From assembly GCF_024297185.1 (NCBI RefSeq), contig NZ_JANCTD010000001.1, forward strand, positions 457,894 to 521,893: a DNA stretch of 64,000 nucleotides. Direction: 5' to 3'. Below, piece after piece: positions 1 to 10,400 of this stretch. The position numbers were made by a program, and so were the translations under genes. The notes under the pieces were generated by a model. The model did no database searches. It was not told the DNA's origin and saw only the letters and a list, made by a program, of their open reading frames with translations. The stretch is from Lewinella sp. JB7 (GTDB lineage Bacteria; Bacteroidota; Bacteroidia; Chitinophagales; Saprospiraceae). Each line of letters begins with the position of its first letter. The first letter of the stretch is position 1.

Positions 1-2295
1 GATCCACTTCAGGACCTTGTAGATCGCCTCGATCGCCTGGAGTATGGCCCCGGCCGGATTGAACAGCCCCAGGATCCAGACGGTGGCAATGCTCACGATG
101 GTTTCGACCATATACGACACCGCCGCCTCAATGATAGTGTTCAGGATGGCCGCCGGATCGAGCCGTTCCTTGATCATTTCAAAGATGCCCCCCGGGCCCT
201 CTTCGATCAGCAGGGTCAGCAGCTCGTAAGCCTTCTCGATCAATTCGACGTTCTGCTCCCCGATATGGCGCACCAGGATGATGCGAATGTTCGGCCAGGT
301 AAGACCCATCAACTGGAGAAAGAAGGTAATGATGCTCTTCAGGGATGTATCGGGGGGCAACTGTACGCCGACCGTGCCCATGGCGGAGAAGAGCCAGTTG
401 ATGAAGCCGGTCATCAGGTGACCGAAAAAGTTGTCGAAGAAATTGCTGAACCCGAGCCCCACGGCCGAGAGCAGGTTATTGGCGAAGTTGATCGGATCGT
501 CGGCAATGTCGCTGGCCACTTCCTCGATCTGCGCGAGTAAGGCCCAGAAAGCCCCGGGGGCGATCCCCACTACGGTGAGCAGTCCGTTAATGATGGCCCG
601 TACCGGGTCGTCGATGAAGGCCTCGATGGCGTCGGCTACCTTCTGGATGAGGCCCTTCGCCGCTTCCCGCAGGGCATCGATGCGCTCGCGGGCTTCCTGC
701 ACCGCGTCGCCTGCCTGGGTCACGAGATCGTTGGTGAAGTTTTGCTGGGTATCGTGGACGTTGTCGCGCATGGTGTCCAGTCGACCCTGAAATCCGGCCT
801 GCTGCTGGCTGGCCCAGTCCTGCAGGTTGTCCGGCAGCAGTCGGAAGAGTTCGGCGATATCCCGGTCGGCCTTATCGATAATTTCCTCGCAGGCGATTAC
901 GATACCGTTCACGTAGGTGCTCACCTCACGGATCAGGGTGCAGATGTCGCGGCCGAAGGTGCGCTCCGCGGAGGTATAAATATTGGTGATGCTGGAGGGT
1001 AGGCCGGTCACGTCGTCCCAGATGGAGACGATAGCCCCCCCGATGCCCTCGTGGCGCTCGTCGACCATTTCCTTGGCCCTTTGCAGCTCATTGTCGAAGG
1101 CGGTGGCAATCCTTTCCTTCCCGGTGTTCCACAGGCTCATGGCGGCGGGCACCATGGGCGTCAGCAGGTCGTTGACGGCCGTCTGGGCCGTGGTGAAGAT
1201 GGTCTCCGCCGCCCGGGCCGCCGCGATGCGTTGTTCTTCCTCGGACCCGGCCATGGCGATCTGCTGGGTCAGGGCCCCGTCGACCGTCGTACCCCGACTG
1301 GCCTCCAGCGCGGCGATGGCCCGGGCTTCCACTTGCCGCATCTCGCCCCGACTGGCCGCGATGGCTTCCTCCTGTTCCTGCAACACCCGGGCGGGGTCCT
1401 CGGCGGCTACCTGCTCCAACTCGGTCATCCCCTCCCGCGCGTCGGAGAAGGGGGGCGTGGGAATTTCCCGGGTGACGTCGTTGTCGATGTTGGCTTCCTC
1501 GATGCGGGCCGCGGTGGCCCGGGCATCCTCGTCCAGGTTCACGTCGGCGTCCATGGCGGCGGGCGGAGTTACGCTGGCGGCGTTGACTTCCGGCGCGCTC
1601 ACCTCCCGCGGGGTTTCCGGCAGGGGGGCGCTCACCTGGGTCGGTTCTCCGGTGGCGGGATCGTTCACGCCGGCGTATTCTCCGGAAACGCGATCACCAT
1701 CTTCGGATATGTCGTCGTTCAGGGCGTCACCCACCGCCTGGGCTTCCGCGGCGGGGTCGGTCCGGCGGAGGCTGTCCTCGTCGGGCGGACGCCGGTTTTG
1801 GATGGCATCCTGAATATCGGCGCAGAGCTGCTCGATTTCCGGACTGGGTTGGGGCTGTTCGCGCAAGGTAGCCGCGATCGCTCCCTGGGCGCGGGAGGTG
1901 GTTTCTTCGGTGGGTTCATCGACGTTGGCGCGGGCGGCGGCAATGTCTTCGTCCGGTGCGGGCAGCGTTTGGTTGGCCGTTCCGGTGGCACCCATGCGTG
2001 AGGTCGCCCGGCTCGCACGTGCCTGGGTGCGGCTTTCCAGGTCGGGCGGTGGGGGTGGGATGATCAGTTCGACCTCGGGAGGGGCGGCCTCGGCAACCTC
2101 CAGTAGCACCTCCTCCGTGGGCGGAGCTTCCGCAACTTCCACGGCCATTTCCGGGGGCGGGGCCGCGGGAGCCGGTTCCACCAGGAGAGCGGGGCGTTCC
2201 GGTGGGGGGCTCAGTCCGCTGCGGGTCGGAAGGAGCGGTTCGCGCCGCCGGGCCGGTGGGGCCGGCGGCCGTTGTGCCCGGGCGTGCTCCCTCAT
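1..2295 (-). CDS. Large eCIS-associated protein with hydrophobic C-terminal region (partial, runs off left edge)
   Basis: 765 codons stay open from the ATG at 2295 to base 1, with no stop, so the C-terminus is outside the window. The start overlaps the stop of the upstream tape-measure gene (ATGA), so it is translationally coupled to the eCIS operon. Residues 1-130 are Pro/Ala/Glu-rich and low complexity. Residues 200-470 are acidic and helical. From about residue 560 there are long amphipathic and hydrophobic stretches, with local motifs FINWLF, VQLPPD and NPAGAIL (about residues 746-752). From family knowledge, this C-terminal style matches the large proteins of eCIS loci that often carry a DUF4157 (eCIS core) domain. 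No DUF4157 HExxH is present in the visible part. Candidate roles are a lumen-loaded cargo, a length-determination partner or a chaperone; which one applies is inference. Confidence 0.8.
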   Translation of the reverse strand, partial: MREHARAQRPPAPPARRREPLLPTRSGLSPPPERPALLVEPAPAAPPPEMAVEVAEAPPTEEVLLEVAEAAPPEVELIIPPPPPDLESRTQARASRATSRMGATGTANQTLPAPDEDIAAARANVDEPTEETTSRAQGAIAATLREQPQPSPEIEQLCADIQDAIQNRRPPDEDSLRRTDPAAEAQAVGDALNDDISEDGDRVSGEYAGVNDPATGEPTQVSAPLPETPREVSAPEVNAASVTPPAAMDADVNLDEDARATAARIEEANIDNDVTREIPTPPFSDAREGMTELEQVAAEDPARVLQEQEEAIAASRGEMRQVEARAIAALEASRGTTVDGALTQQIAMAGSEEEQRIAAARAAETIFTTAQTAVNDLLTPMVPAAMSLWNTGKERIATAFDNELQRAKEMVDERHEGIGGAIVSIWDDVTGLPSSITNIYTSAERTFGRDICTLIREVSTYVNGIVIACEEIIDKADRDIAELFRLLPDNLQDWASQQQAGFQGRLDTMRDNVHDTQQNFTNDLVTQAGDAVQEARERIDALREAAKGLIQKVADAIEAFIDDPVRAIINGLLTVVGIAPGAFWALLAQIEEVASDIADDPINFANNLLSAVGLGFSNFFDNFFGHLMTGFINWLFSAMGTVGVQLPPDTSLKSIITFFLQLMGLTWPNIRIILVRHIGEQNVELIEKAYELLTLLIEEGPGGIFEMIKERLDPAAILNTIIEAAVSYMVETIVSIATVWILGLFNPAGAILQAIEAIYKVLKWI

Positions 2296-3479
2296 GACCA
2301 GTCGACATGCAGGATGCGGGTCATCCAGGGTGTCTTGACCAGGCTGATGGCCCACGGCAGCCGGTCGAGGAGAAGATCGTGGGGGTGGCGCTCTACCGTG
2401 AGCCGCCAACCGCCGTCCACGGATGCCAACTTTCCGGCGCGCTGAAGAAATCCCTCCCGCAGGGCCGTGATGCTGGTATTTTTCAACACCGACCAGTGGC
2501 CGATCACGTCGCGCAGGAGTTCGTCGGCGGCTTCCCGGTGGGCTTCGTCGAGGCTTTGCTGCGGTTCGAGGTAGTCGTCGGGGTGCAAACCGAGCAGGAG
2601 CTTCGTGAGGGGCAGGTCCCATTCCTCGCAATCCGCGTTTCCCCATACCAGGTAGTGCAGGAGGGTGGCGGCGTGTCGGGGACCGCTACTGTCGACCGCA
2701 TCGAGCAGGTACTTCAGGTAGGGGTGCAGCAACACGATGCCGGCATTGCGGGGGAACCAGGCGGGCGGGGTGGGGGCGCCGGCCGGTCCTTCCCCCGTTG
2801 GACGGGGTACCACCGTCCAACCGCTAGCCGTTGGACGGGGTAGCTCATCCACCGGCGTCGATGTCCCGAATCCCGCCCGCCGCAGTAGGTCGGCCCAGGC
2901 CCGGGCCGTAGACGGTGGGTGACGAGGATCGGGGGAGTCACCGGACGTGCCGGTCGGGATTCGCCGGTACAGCCAGGGAAGCCCGCTTTCCGCGAAATTG
3001 TGTTGCACCCGCGTTGCCCGCCCAAATACAACTTCCGGTTGCCGCGACCACTCGGTGAACAGGGTACGCCACTCCGCCGCACCGGCTCCGGGCAACCACG
3101 TCGCCAATCCCGCACGCAAGTGCTCGATGGTATCGTAGGGCCAGGTCAGGTTTCCTGTACGGAGAAAGTGGAGCAGCGCATCGAAGTAGGGGAGCTCGGT
3201 AAGCGGAGTCCCCCGGACGGGGAGGTGGTGCGATAATGCCCGGCCGATCGCTTCCTCGATCGCTCGCGGGGAGTCGTCGAAACCGACCTCGATCTCCAGC
3301 CGGTCGACGTACACCCGGTCGGGGGAAGAGTCGGCAAGGTCGAGTTGCCGTTGCAGGGCCGGAAGGAACACCGCTTCCTGGAAGCGCTCCAGTCGTGCAT
3401 GCCACGCCCCCGCCTCCTTCGGGCCTATACCCGCCGCTTCCGCGGTCAGGTACTGACGGGCGATGTGGTGGGTAGCCAT
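2292..3479 (-). CDS. Contractile injection system tape-measure protein (CIS_TMP, Afp14-like)
   Basis: 395 aa. It is predicted to set the length of the contractile tube and sheath. The N-terminus has the family hallmark HHIARQ, then a helical segment ending in VDRLEIEVGF (about residues 57-66). The C-terminal third has the conserved series NAGIVLLHPYL, LLHYLVWG, LLLGL, HWSVLKNTS, LREGFLQR, LPWAISL and ends WMTRILHVDW, which strongly resembles PF19268-type proteins. The middle (about residues 150-230) is Pro-rich and poorly conserved. The ATG shares one base with the upstream gene's stop (TGATG), and the stop overlaps the next gene's start. At 395 aa it is short for this family, which is consistent with a short particle or with the large downstream protein adding to length control. 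Confidence 0.9.
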   Translation of the reverse strand: MATHHIARQYLTAEAAGIGPKEAGAWHARLERFQEAVFLPALQRQLDLADSSPDRVYVDRLEIEVGFDDSPRAIEEAIGRALSHHLPVRGTPLTELPYFDALLHFLRTGNLTWPYDTIEHLRAGLATWLPGAGAAEWRTLFTEWSRQPEVVFGRATRVQHNFAESGLPWLYRRIPTGTSGDSPDPRHPPSTARAWADLLRRAGFGTSTPVDELPRPTASGWTVVPRPTGEGPAGAPTPPAWFPRNAGIVLLHPYLKYLLDAVDSSGPRHAATLLHYLVWGNADCEEWDLPLTKLLLGLHPDDYLEPQQSLDEAHREAADELLRDVIGHWSVLKNTSITALREGFLQRAGKLASVDGGWRLTVERHPHDLLLDRLPWAISLVKTPWMTRILHVDWS

Positions 3480-6400
3480 CAGTTGAAGTCATCGTGGGAG
3501 TCGACGGCGAAGCAACCGGTTTCCGGGTCGACCATCAGTACCCAAATCAGAGAATGGCCCTCTATGTTAGCGTAGCGGGAGGTGACGGATTTGCCGATCG
3601 CGAGGCCCGGCTCGGCCAGGGGGATGTCCCACCAGAATACCGGCTCGTCCACTCCGTCGGAGGGCTGAGCATCCAGGAACAAATCCCGGCCGTCCGCGTC
3701 GAACTCGATCGTAACCGATAGTTCCTTCTCGCACTGGGGTCGCGGGTCCGCATCCCGGTCGCAGCGGTCGATCCGGAAGCGGTCGAAGGCGGGAAATGGC
3801 TCGTTCTCGCCGCCGGGTCGCACCCCGTCGTTGGTGTATTCATATTCGTGGGCCCGTTCCACCTTGGTGCCGGTGCTGCCCTGGGTTTCCACGTAGCCTA
3901 CGGATACCCGGAGCTCGAAGCGGTCGCAGGTGAAGAACTCGGCGGTGAGGCGATTGAACCGTTCCGCCACGTCGGCGGACAGTTGTAGGGACCGCTCGTC
4001 GTTTTCCAGGCCGATCGGCCCGTTGATGTCTGCATCCACCGACTTCATGATGGATTCGAGGATCGGCTGCATGGCACTGCCGAAATTCCCCAGGGTAAGC
4101 GGTTGGTTACGCGACAGGATGACGGCGATGTTTCGGTTGAGGGCGCGCAGCGTAGGGTCGTCGAAGGCGAACACGTTGCCGTCGGCCGTAGTCAGGCGTA
4201 GATCGTCCACGGTGAGGCGGAAGTCCTCGTACACGACCGATTCGTTGACGGGTTGCTGAGCCCACAGCGGATAGCTCTGGCGGGTCGCGATGCCCCCGCA
4301 CGGCAGACCACACTCTGGGTCGGTGACGTCGCAGGTATGGGCGGGCACGTCGATGGTCTGGCTGCAGGGTTCCGGGGAGTCGTCCGTTACCGTTAGATCA
4401 AATCCCTTACCGCTGGGGATGCCGCTGATGGTGGCTACTTCATTGGTTTCGACCCTTTGGCTCGTGCCGTCCGGCTGGGTAAACTGGTAGGGGGGCTTTC
4501 CGCCGCTGACGGTAAAGTCGTGGGTATAGGTCAGGTTATCGTCCGCGCAGTTCGGGGAGCCGACTAACTGGACGGACAGTACCGGCAAGAGGGCTACGGT
4601 AAGGGGCACTTCCTGACCGTCGTTGTCGGTCACGGTGACCTCGGCCCCGTTCGGCAGGACGATCGGATCGGGGGGCAGGGGTTGCCGGTTACCGTTGGCG
4701 TCCCGGATGAAGTAGGGGGGAACCCCGCCACTCGCGGTGAAGCGCACCGGCGCCGTTACCCGCTCCCGTACCTGGCTGCTGCATCCGGCCTGTTCGAGAC
4801 TCGCCCGCAGTTCCTCGGCCGGCGGCTCGGGGGGCGTAGGGGGAAAGACGTGGATGGGCGCGCCGCTACCGCAGCAACGGTAGGGCAGGTAAAAATCGGC
4901 GATGACGATATTCGTTCTGATGCCCGGAATCGGTGTTTCGCCCGTCGGTTGATCGTTGCCCAGCAGGTCGATGACGTGGAAGTCTTCTTCCCGGGTCACG
5001 ACGTACTCCCGGCTGGCGCTCACCAGAAAACTCAGGCTCAGGCGCAGGGTCACCGGGAGGTTGTTCACGGTAAGACTGAAGCGCCCGTCGGCGTTCGTGA
5101 CCGTGCCGATGGTAGCATCCCGGACCACGACGGTAACGCCGGGAACCGGCTGACTTCCGATCAGTACCCGGCCCGCGATCCGAAAGCTGCCGGTGCGGGG
5201 GGCGGTTCCGTCGCCGCGGCCCTCTCCGTGGTACACCAGCACGAAGGTGCCGCCCGGGGGGGCGCCGGCCCTGAACTGAAGCCCGGGGTGCTCGTCCTGG
5301 AATTTTACGAACAACTGCCGTTCCAGGACTTCCTTCCGCCGGGTTACGTAAGTATCGTATAGGGCGCGCAGGGCGTCCAGGTCGCCGGCGGTGATGAGCT
5401 CATCCAGTTGGTCGGAGTACTCCTCGAGGTCGATCTTCGGATTCGTGGTGACGCCCCCGCTCTGGGCGTCGTTGAGCCCGAGTGCGGCCACGCGGGCGAA
5501 GAAGCGGCCCCCGCCCTGAATGGTGGAGAGGGCATTCTCGGCGGCGCTAAAGTCCAGATCACGTAGCCGCAGGGCGAAGCTGTCTTCCAGCCGGACCATA
5601 CGGTGGATGGCCAGGAGGTGCACGAAGTAAAACCCGTTCAGGCCGGTGCCGAAGGGAGAGGCTGCCGTATGGAGATCGTAGTTCTGCTCGTAGAATTCGC
5701 CGACGGTGCCCCGCAGGTAGCGATAGCTTCCCAGCCGCTGCAGCAGGGGTGCGCGGGGAGTTCCCAGCAGCGTTGGTGGCTGCGCCTGCCCCTGGTCGTC
5801 CAGGATTTTCGTGTCGTAAAAGCGCACGGCCACCTCCGCCAGTCGCCCCAGCAATCCGGCCCGGAAGGTGGCGTACTGACTCTCGAGATCGGCGAAGTGC
5901 AGCGCATGATCCGCTACGTTCGTTTCTGCTCCCAGATTACCGGTCCGCAGGGCCACCAGGTCGATGGGGAGACGAAAGGCCGTGATCTGATCCCGCAGTT
6001 CCTTTACGACCATGGGAAAGGGTTGTCCCACCGCCCCCTCGATGCGCAGGAAGTTGCGGGGTTCCGGATCGTACACCAACGGCCGGCGTACAAAATCGTC
6101 GGTGGCGTTCCAGGTTGGTGCATCGTAACCCAGGTTCTGGTCGGCCCGGCCCCGGCGGGTGAGGCGGTAGTTCCAGTATGTGAGCACGGCGCTCGCGTCG
6201 TAGTAGTAGGGAATCGCTTTGTCGGAAAGCGGCCGGCCGAGGAAGGACGGCGTGATGCGGATCGTTTGTCGGAGCGGCGCGGTGGGCAACTCGGTGGGTT
6301 GCACCAGCGCGACCAGGCGTGCGAAGAGCGACGCCAACTCCCGCCCCGCTTCGGACTGGCGATTTTGTACCGGCGAACTCACCCACACGTGTCGCAGATC

Positions 6401-7465
6401 GTTGGAAATTCCGTTGGCCGTAAAGTGGTGCAGCACCAGGTGGCGCGGAAAGATCCGGTCGTCCGGACAGCAAAGGCCGAACAGATCTTCGGCGCGGTCG
6501 CGCAACTCATCGTAGGCCGCGATGATGGTGGCCAAGTGATCGAAGTAGTACTGGTAGCTCAGGGCCTGAACACTCTGGAGCAGACTCCCGTCGTGCAGGT
6601 GGCTCAGCCCGGTCACCAGGCCCGCGAAGGGATTGGCCGGGTGCCCGCTCAGCAGGGGAGCCAGGGCGGTGTAGGCGGCGTCGAGGGCCGATTGCACGCG
6701 GGCGAGCAGGGGGGCGGACAGGGCCGTACGGTAGGCTTCAAATAGTTGTCTTGTCGTGGCCGGCCGGGTGTTCATGACGTCGAAGCGCGGGCCGCGGAGC
6801 GTGACCAGCCCCAGTCGTTCGGCCTGCGTCTGGAAGAGCGCGTAGTACGCTTCCACGCCCGGATTGTCCAGGGCGAGCACCCGGCGGATTTCCTCGATGT
6901 CGCGGCGGCGGGCGAGCAGGGGGCGTATGGCCGTTTCTACGGTCTGCCCCTTATCGTCGCAGCTTGTGGGCGTGCAGTTGCTGTTGTCCCGCACCCGGCA
7001 TTCGAACAGCAGTAGCAGGACTTTCTCGTCGCCCTCCCCGGCATCAGTATCCTGATTTATGCCGGTGAGAAAGTCGTGATCCAGGGCGACGGCCTCCCCG
7101 TCATCGTCGCGGTCGGTGGTCAGTTCCCAGAGGGGGTAGGTGTCCCCGCTGTTGTCCGGAAGGTCGAAAAAGTCGTAATCGATATCGTCCGGCATCGTGT
7201 AGGGGCGCCGGAATTCGAGGGGCTCGTCTTCGTCCCAAATGATGAGGTGACCGGCCGAGGTGACGCCGCAGCCCCGGCTGATGGTAAGCTGGGTGCCGGC
7301 GTCGTTGAGAGTAGCTTCGAGTCCACACACGATGCCGATGCCGATCAGGTGGGTCCGGGTCAGCCGCTCCTGCTCGCCCAGGTAATCGTAGAGTTGATTC
7401 AGGTTGCCGCTGGTCAGGATCTGGTTGGGCGCGAATTGGGGGTAGGCGGTGAAGTTGGGTAGCAT
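3479..7465 (-). CDS. Large eCIS-encoded protein with carboxypeptidase-regulatory-like domain and SprB-like repeats; candidate fibre/baseplate appendage
   Basis: 1328 aa, no signal peptide, inside the eCIS operon between the Afp12-like gene (12-base gap) and the tape-measure gene (1-base overlap). Residues 1-120 carry segments such as LIGIGIVCGLEA and ISRGCGVTSAGHLI, like a compact beta domain at the start of baseplate or fibre proteins. About 130-720 is helical. About 757-840 is a carboxypeptidase-regulatory-like Ig domain (IAGRVLIGSQPVPGVTVVV followed by NADGRFSL). About 900-1060 has two Ig-like units with SGGVPPYF and SGGKPPYQF motifs, as in SprB-type repeats of surface proteins. The C-terminus is acidic and Cys-containing. 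It could be the receptor-binding fibre or an extra baseplate collar. No Afp13-type adenovirus-like fibre was recognised in the window. Confidence 0.72.
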   Translation of the reverse strand: MLPNFTAYPQFAPNQILTSGNLNQLYDYLGEQERLTRTHLIGIGIVCGLEATLNDAGTQLTISRGCGVTSAGHLIIWDEDEPLEFRRPYTMPDDIDYDFFDLPDNSGDTYPLWELTTDRDDDGEAVALDHDFLTGINQDTDAGEGDEKVLLLLFECRVRDNSNCTPTSCDDKGQTVETAIRPLLARRRDIEEIRRVLALDNPGVEAYYALFQTQAERLGLVTLRGPRFDVMNTRPATTRQLFEAYRTALSAPLLARVQSALDAAYTALAPLLSGHPANPFAGLVTGLSHLHDGSLLQSVQALSYQYYFDHLATIIAAYDELRDRAEDLFGLCCPDDRIFPRHLVLHHFTANGISNDLRHVWVSSPVQNRQSEAGRELASLFARLVALVQPTELPTAPLRQTIRITPSFLGRPLSDKAIPYYYDASAVLTYWNYRLTRRGRADQNLGYDAPTWNATDDFVRRPLVYDPEPRNFLRIEGAVGQPFPMVVKELRDQITAFRLPIDLVALRTGNLGAETNVADHALHFADLESQYATFRAGLLGRLAEVAVRFYDTKILDDQGQAQPPTLLGTPRAPLLQRLGSYRYLRGTVGEFYEQNYDLHTAASPFGTGLNGFYFVHLLAIHRMVRLEDSFALRLRDLDFSAAENALSTIQGGGRFFARVAALGLNDAQSGGVTTNPKIDLEEYSDQLDELITAGDLDALRALYDTYVTRRKEVLERQLFVKFQDEHPGLQFRAGAPPGGTFVLVYHGEGRGDGTAPRTGSFRIAGRVLIGSQPVPGVTVVVRDATIGTVTNADGRFSLTVNNLPVTLRLSLSFLVSASREYVVTREEDFHVIDLLGNDQPTGETPIPGIRTNIVIADFYLPYRCCGSGAPIHVFPPTPPEPPAEELRASLEQAGCSSQVRERVTAPVRFTASGGVPPYFIRDANGNRQPLPPDPIVLPNGAEVTVTDNDGQEVPLTVALLPVLSVQLVGSPNCADDNLTYTHDFTVSGGKPPYQFTQPDGTSQRVETNEVATISGIPSGKGFDLTVTDDSPEPCSQTIDVPAHTCDVTDPECGLPCGGIATRQSYPLWAQQPVNESVVYEDFRLTVDDLRLTTADGNVFAFDDPTLRALNRNIAVILSRNQPLTLGNFGSAMQPILESIMKSVDADINGPIGLENDERSLQLSADVAERFNRLTAEFFTCDRFELRVSVGYVETQGSTGTKVERAHEYEYTNDGVRPGGENEPFPAFDRFRIDRCDRDADPRPQCEKELSVTIEFDADGRDLFLDAQPSDGVDEPVFWWDIPLAEPGLAIGKSVTSRYANIEGHSLIWVLMVDPETGCFAVDSHDDFN

Positions 7466-7477
7466 GGCGGTTGAGCT

Positions 7478-10400
7478 TTAGAGGGTCCCGAGGGTGGTTT
7501 GGTCCAGGCGTACGGGGTTTTCGTCGTCGCCATCATCGCAGTCGTGAAGGGTGGCGGTGGGATAGGCGCTGCGCAGGGACTGGAAGACGAGCAGCAGGCG
7601 GTGCAGGCGGGCGCTGACGTCGAGCCAGTCGGTGTAGAAGGGTTCGAGCAGATCGCGCAGCTCCGCGAGACGGGCGGCATCGGGTAGCCCCCAGGCGTTG
7701 AGTAGGGCGGGGTCGCGGGAGCCGATCTGATCCAGGGAAGCGGAGAATTCGGGCCACACGTCGTCCATTAGGGTCGTGGCGGCGGTGCCGGTGTCGGCGT
7801 CGGTGGCGACCAACTGCGCGACGTGCGACCGGTAAACCTCCCCGAAGTAGCCGAGCAGCAGGCGGGCCCGTTCGGTGGTGGCGCTGATGGGCAACCAGTC
7901 CAGTACGGCGGCCGTCAGTTCGTCGTTGAGTTCGGTCCAGGCGAAGGCGGCGTTGGCGGTGAGCCAGGGGCACCATTCGGCTTCGAAGCGGCTGAGTTGC
8001 CGCGCCAGTTCGTCGGGTACGGGGCAGCGGCAGCTGTTGAGGAGGTCTTCTAGCTCCTCGGGCGTGTATTCACTCTCCCCCTTGGCGTCGCTGATCCAGC
8101 AAATCTTGGGCAGGAGGTGGACGGGCGTTTCCCGGCGGATGAGCCGGTCGGCGTAGCGGCGCAGGTCCATATCCTCGCTGTAAGGTTCGACGTCGGCCGG
8201 CAGCAGGTAGGTGATCCGGAAGCTGTAGGGGTCTTCCATGCCGCGGTGATTGCAGTCCTCGGCCAGGCAGACTTCCATGAGCGCGTCGCCCGGAAATTTG
8301 GGGCGCAGCAGGATGTGTTCCACTACGAACAGGCGTTCCCGGGAGAGGCGTTCACGCAGGAAATCCGCCAGGGCATCCGCTCCCCCGCTGGCCTCCTCGA
8401 TGCGCAATTCGATGGCATCCCAGGCCGCGACTTCCGCCTCGGTGGCGGAGGGGTACAGCTCGGGCAGGGGTTCGGCATCGATGAATACCGTGCCGTCGTC
8501 GGGGTGGGTGAGGGTGAACTCGACCGACCAGCCGTCCGGATTACGCTGTACGTCTAGTGTGAAGTACGCCCTCACGTCCTCCATACCCAACAGACGCCGC
8601 AGTCGTTCGCCCAGCCCGGCGCGGTTGCGGTAGCCGCAGACGGCCTCGCCGAGGCGGTAGTTGATGCCCGTTCCCCGGCGGGAGCTGATTTCGGGCAGGA
8701 AGCGGAGGAAACGGATCTTGTCCTGGATCAATTTGTCGGCGCCGTACATCCGCCGCGTCGACTGATCATGGATGAGCAGGGTATAGTCCTGCATCCGCTC
8801 CCCGAAACGGGCGAGCACGTGATCGAGGAACCGATTGCGACGATCGGTGAACTCCGCCTCCCCTTCGAGCAGATCGCCGAGGGTCGCCAGAAAAGTGGTA
8901 GGGTCGACCAGCAGATCGGTCAGGTGTTCCAGGGGCGCGTCGGTGGCGAAGAGATCGGGCAGTTGGTAACTGCGCTCCACGTTTTCGTCGGTGCTGAACA
9001 GTTCGCCGAAGTAGGTCAGTTGGTCCGCGGTGCTGGCCGTAATGATTTCGAAGGGAAGGAGGTAGGCCGCCAGTTGACGGGCCTGGGCACGCCGGAGGTC
9101 CGTCACACGATCGGGGAGACCGGCGTGACCGAGGCCGTAAATTTCCGGTAACGTCCGCTGCACCGGAAGGTAGGCGGGCGTTCCACGGTGAAGGCCGGTC
9201 GGGACGGGGTAATCGAGCTGACTTACGGGCAGGGCCAGGGCGCGGTCGGCGGCCCGCAGTTGGTTGAGTACGGCGGTTAGTTCGGCCCGGCGGGGGAGGA
9301 GGGGCAACCCGTCCTTGAACACCGAAACGGCACTGGCCGCGAGGTAAAGCGACGGGTAGTGGCCAGGGCTCACGTCGAAGCACCAGAGATCGGTCGTGGG
9401 GAGGGGGCGGCCTTCGGCGTCGTATACGGTGAAGTGCAAACCCTCGATCGCGGCGACCCCCGGAATGTCCATGAGTTCGTTGATCAGGTCGCTGACGTAA
9501 ATGCGGGCGCGTAGTACCGCCCGGTCCAGATCTGCCTGCAGGATAAAGCCCTGCCGGAGGGCTGGCCCCTCGAAAATGCGTTCGCTGGTGTAGCCGGCGG
9601 CCTCGAGTTCGCCGAGGGTCCGGAAGGGTACGCCGGGATTGAGCTGCCGTTCCAGCGTACGGTAGAACCGGGCCAGGGTAGCTTCCACGTCGGCCGTCGG
9701 GTCGAGGTGAAGGTCGGCGCAGACGGACACGTCTTCCGCCCGGACGCGGTCGAAGCGGCAGTAGTCTTCGCCCACCTTACGATTGTCGTGGAGCAATTGC
9801 TCGGTGTCGGCTAGGGTGGCGGCGCGCGCCCGCAACTTGCGGTGGTAGGTATCGACGAGGTTGCTCGCCAGGAGCAGGGTGGTGAGGGTGGGGCCGTCGG
9901 TGCCGGCCGGCAGCGGCTCGCGTTGCCACAAGCGTAGGGTCGCTTCGGGCAGGGTGAGGGCGATGGTCTGGGTGCCGACCTGAATGGTGAGGGAGAGATC
10001 GAGGAAAAAGATGTCGCGCAGGCCCCGGCGCAGGTCCTCCGAGTCGACGGGCTCGGCGAGGGTCCGGTCGCGACTGAAGCGGTCGATCGTAAAGCCGGTC
10101 AGACTGGCCTCCGGGTCGCCGGCCAGCCGGTAGGCTTCGGGGGAGAGGTCGCGCCAGTCGGGGAAGCGGAGTTCAGCATCGATGGCGACCGGGGCCTCGG
10201 TTCCGTTGGGGAGCAACAACTGGCCGTCCACGCGGTCGGTGTTCAGGTTGCCCAGTTCGGTGTCGGGAGCGAATTGAATCAGGACGTCGGTGAACCCCCT
10301 GACGATTACCGGTGCCTCGTGCTGACCCGGGTAGCGCTGGGGAAGGATACGCCAGCGGGGGGCAAAGGCCAGTTCGCCATCCTTACATTCGGGGTAGAGG

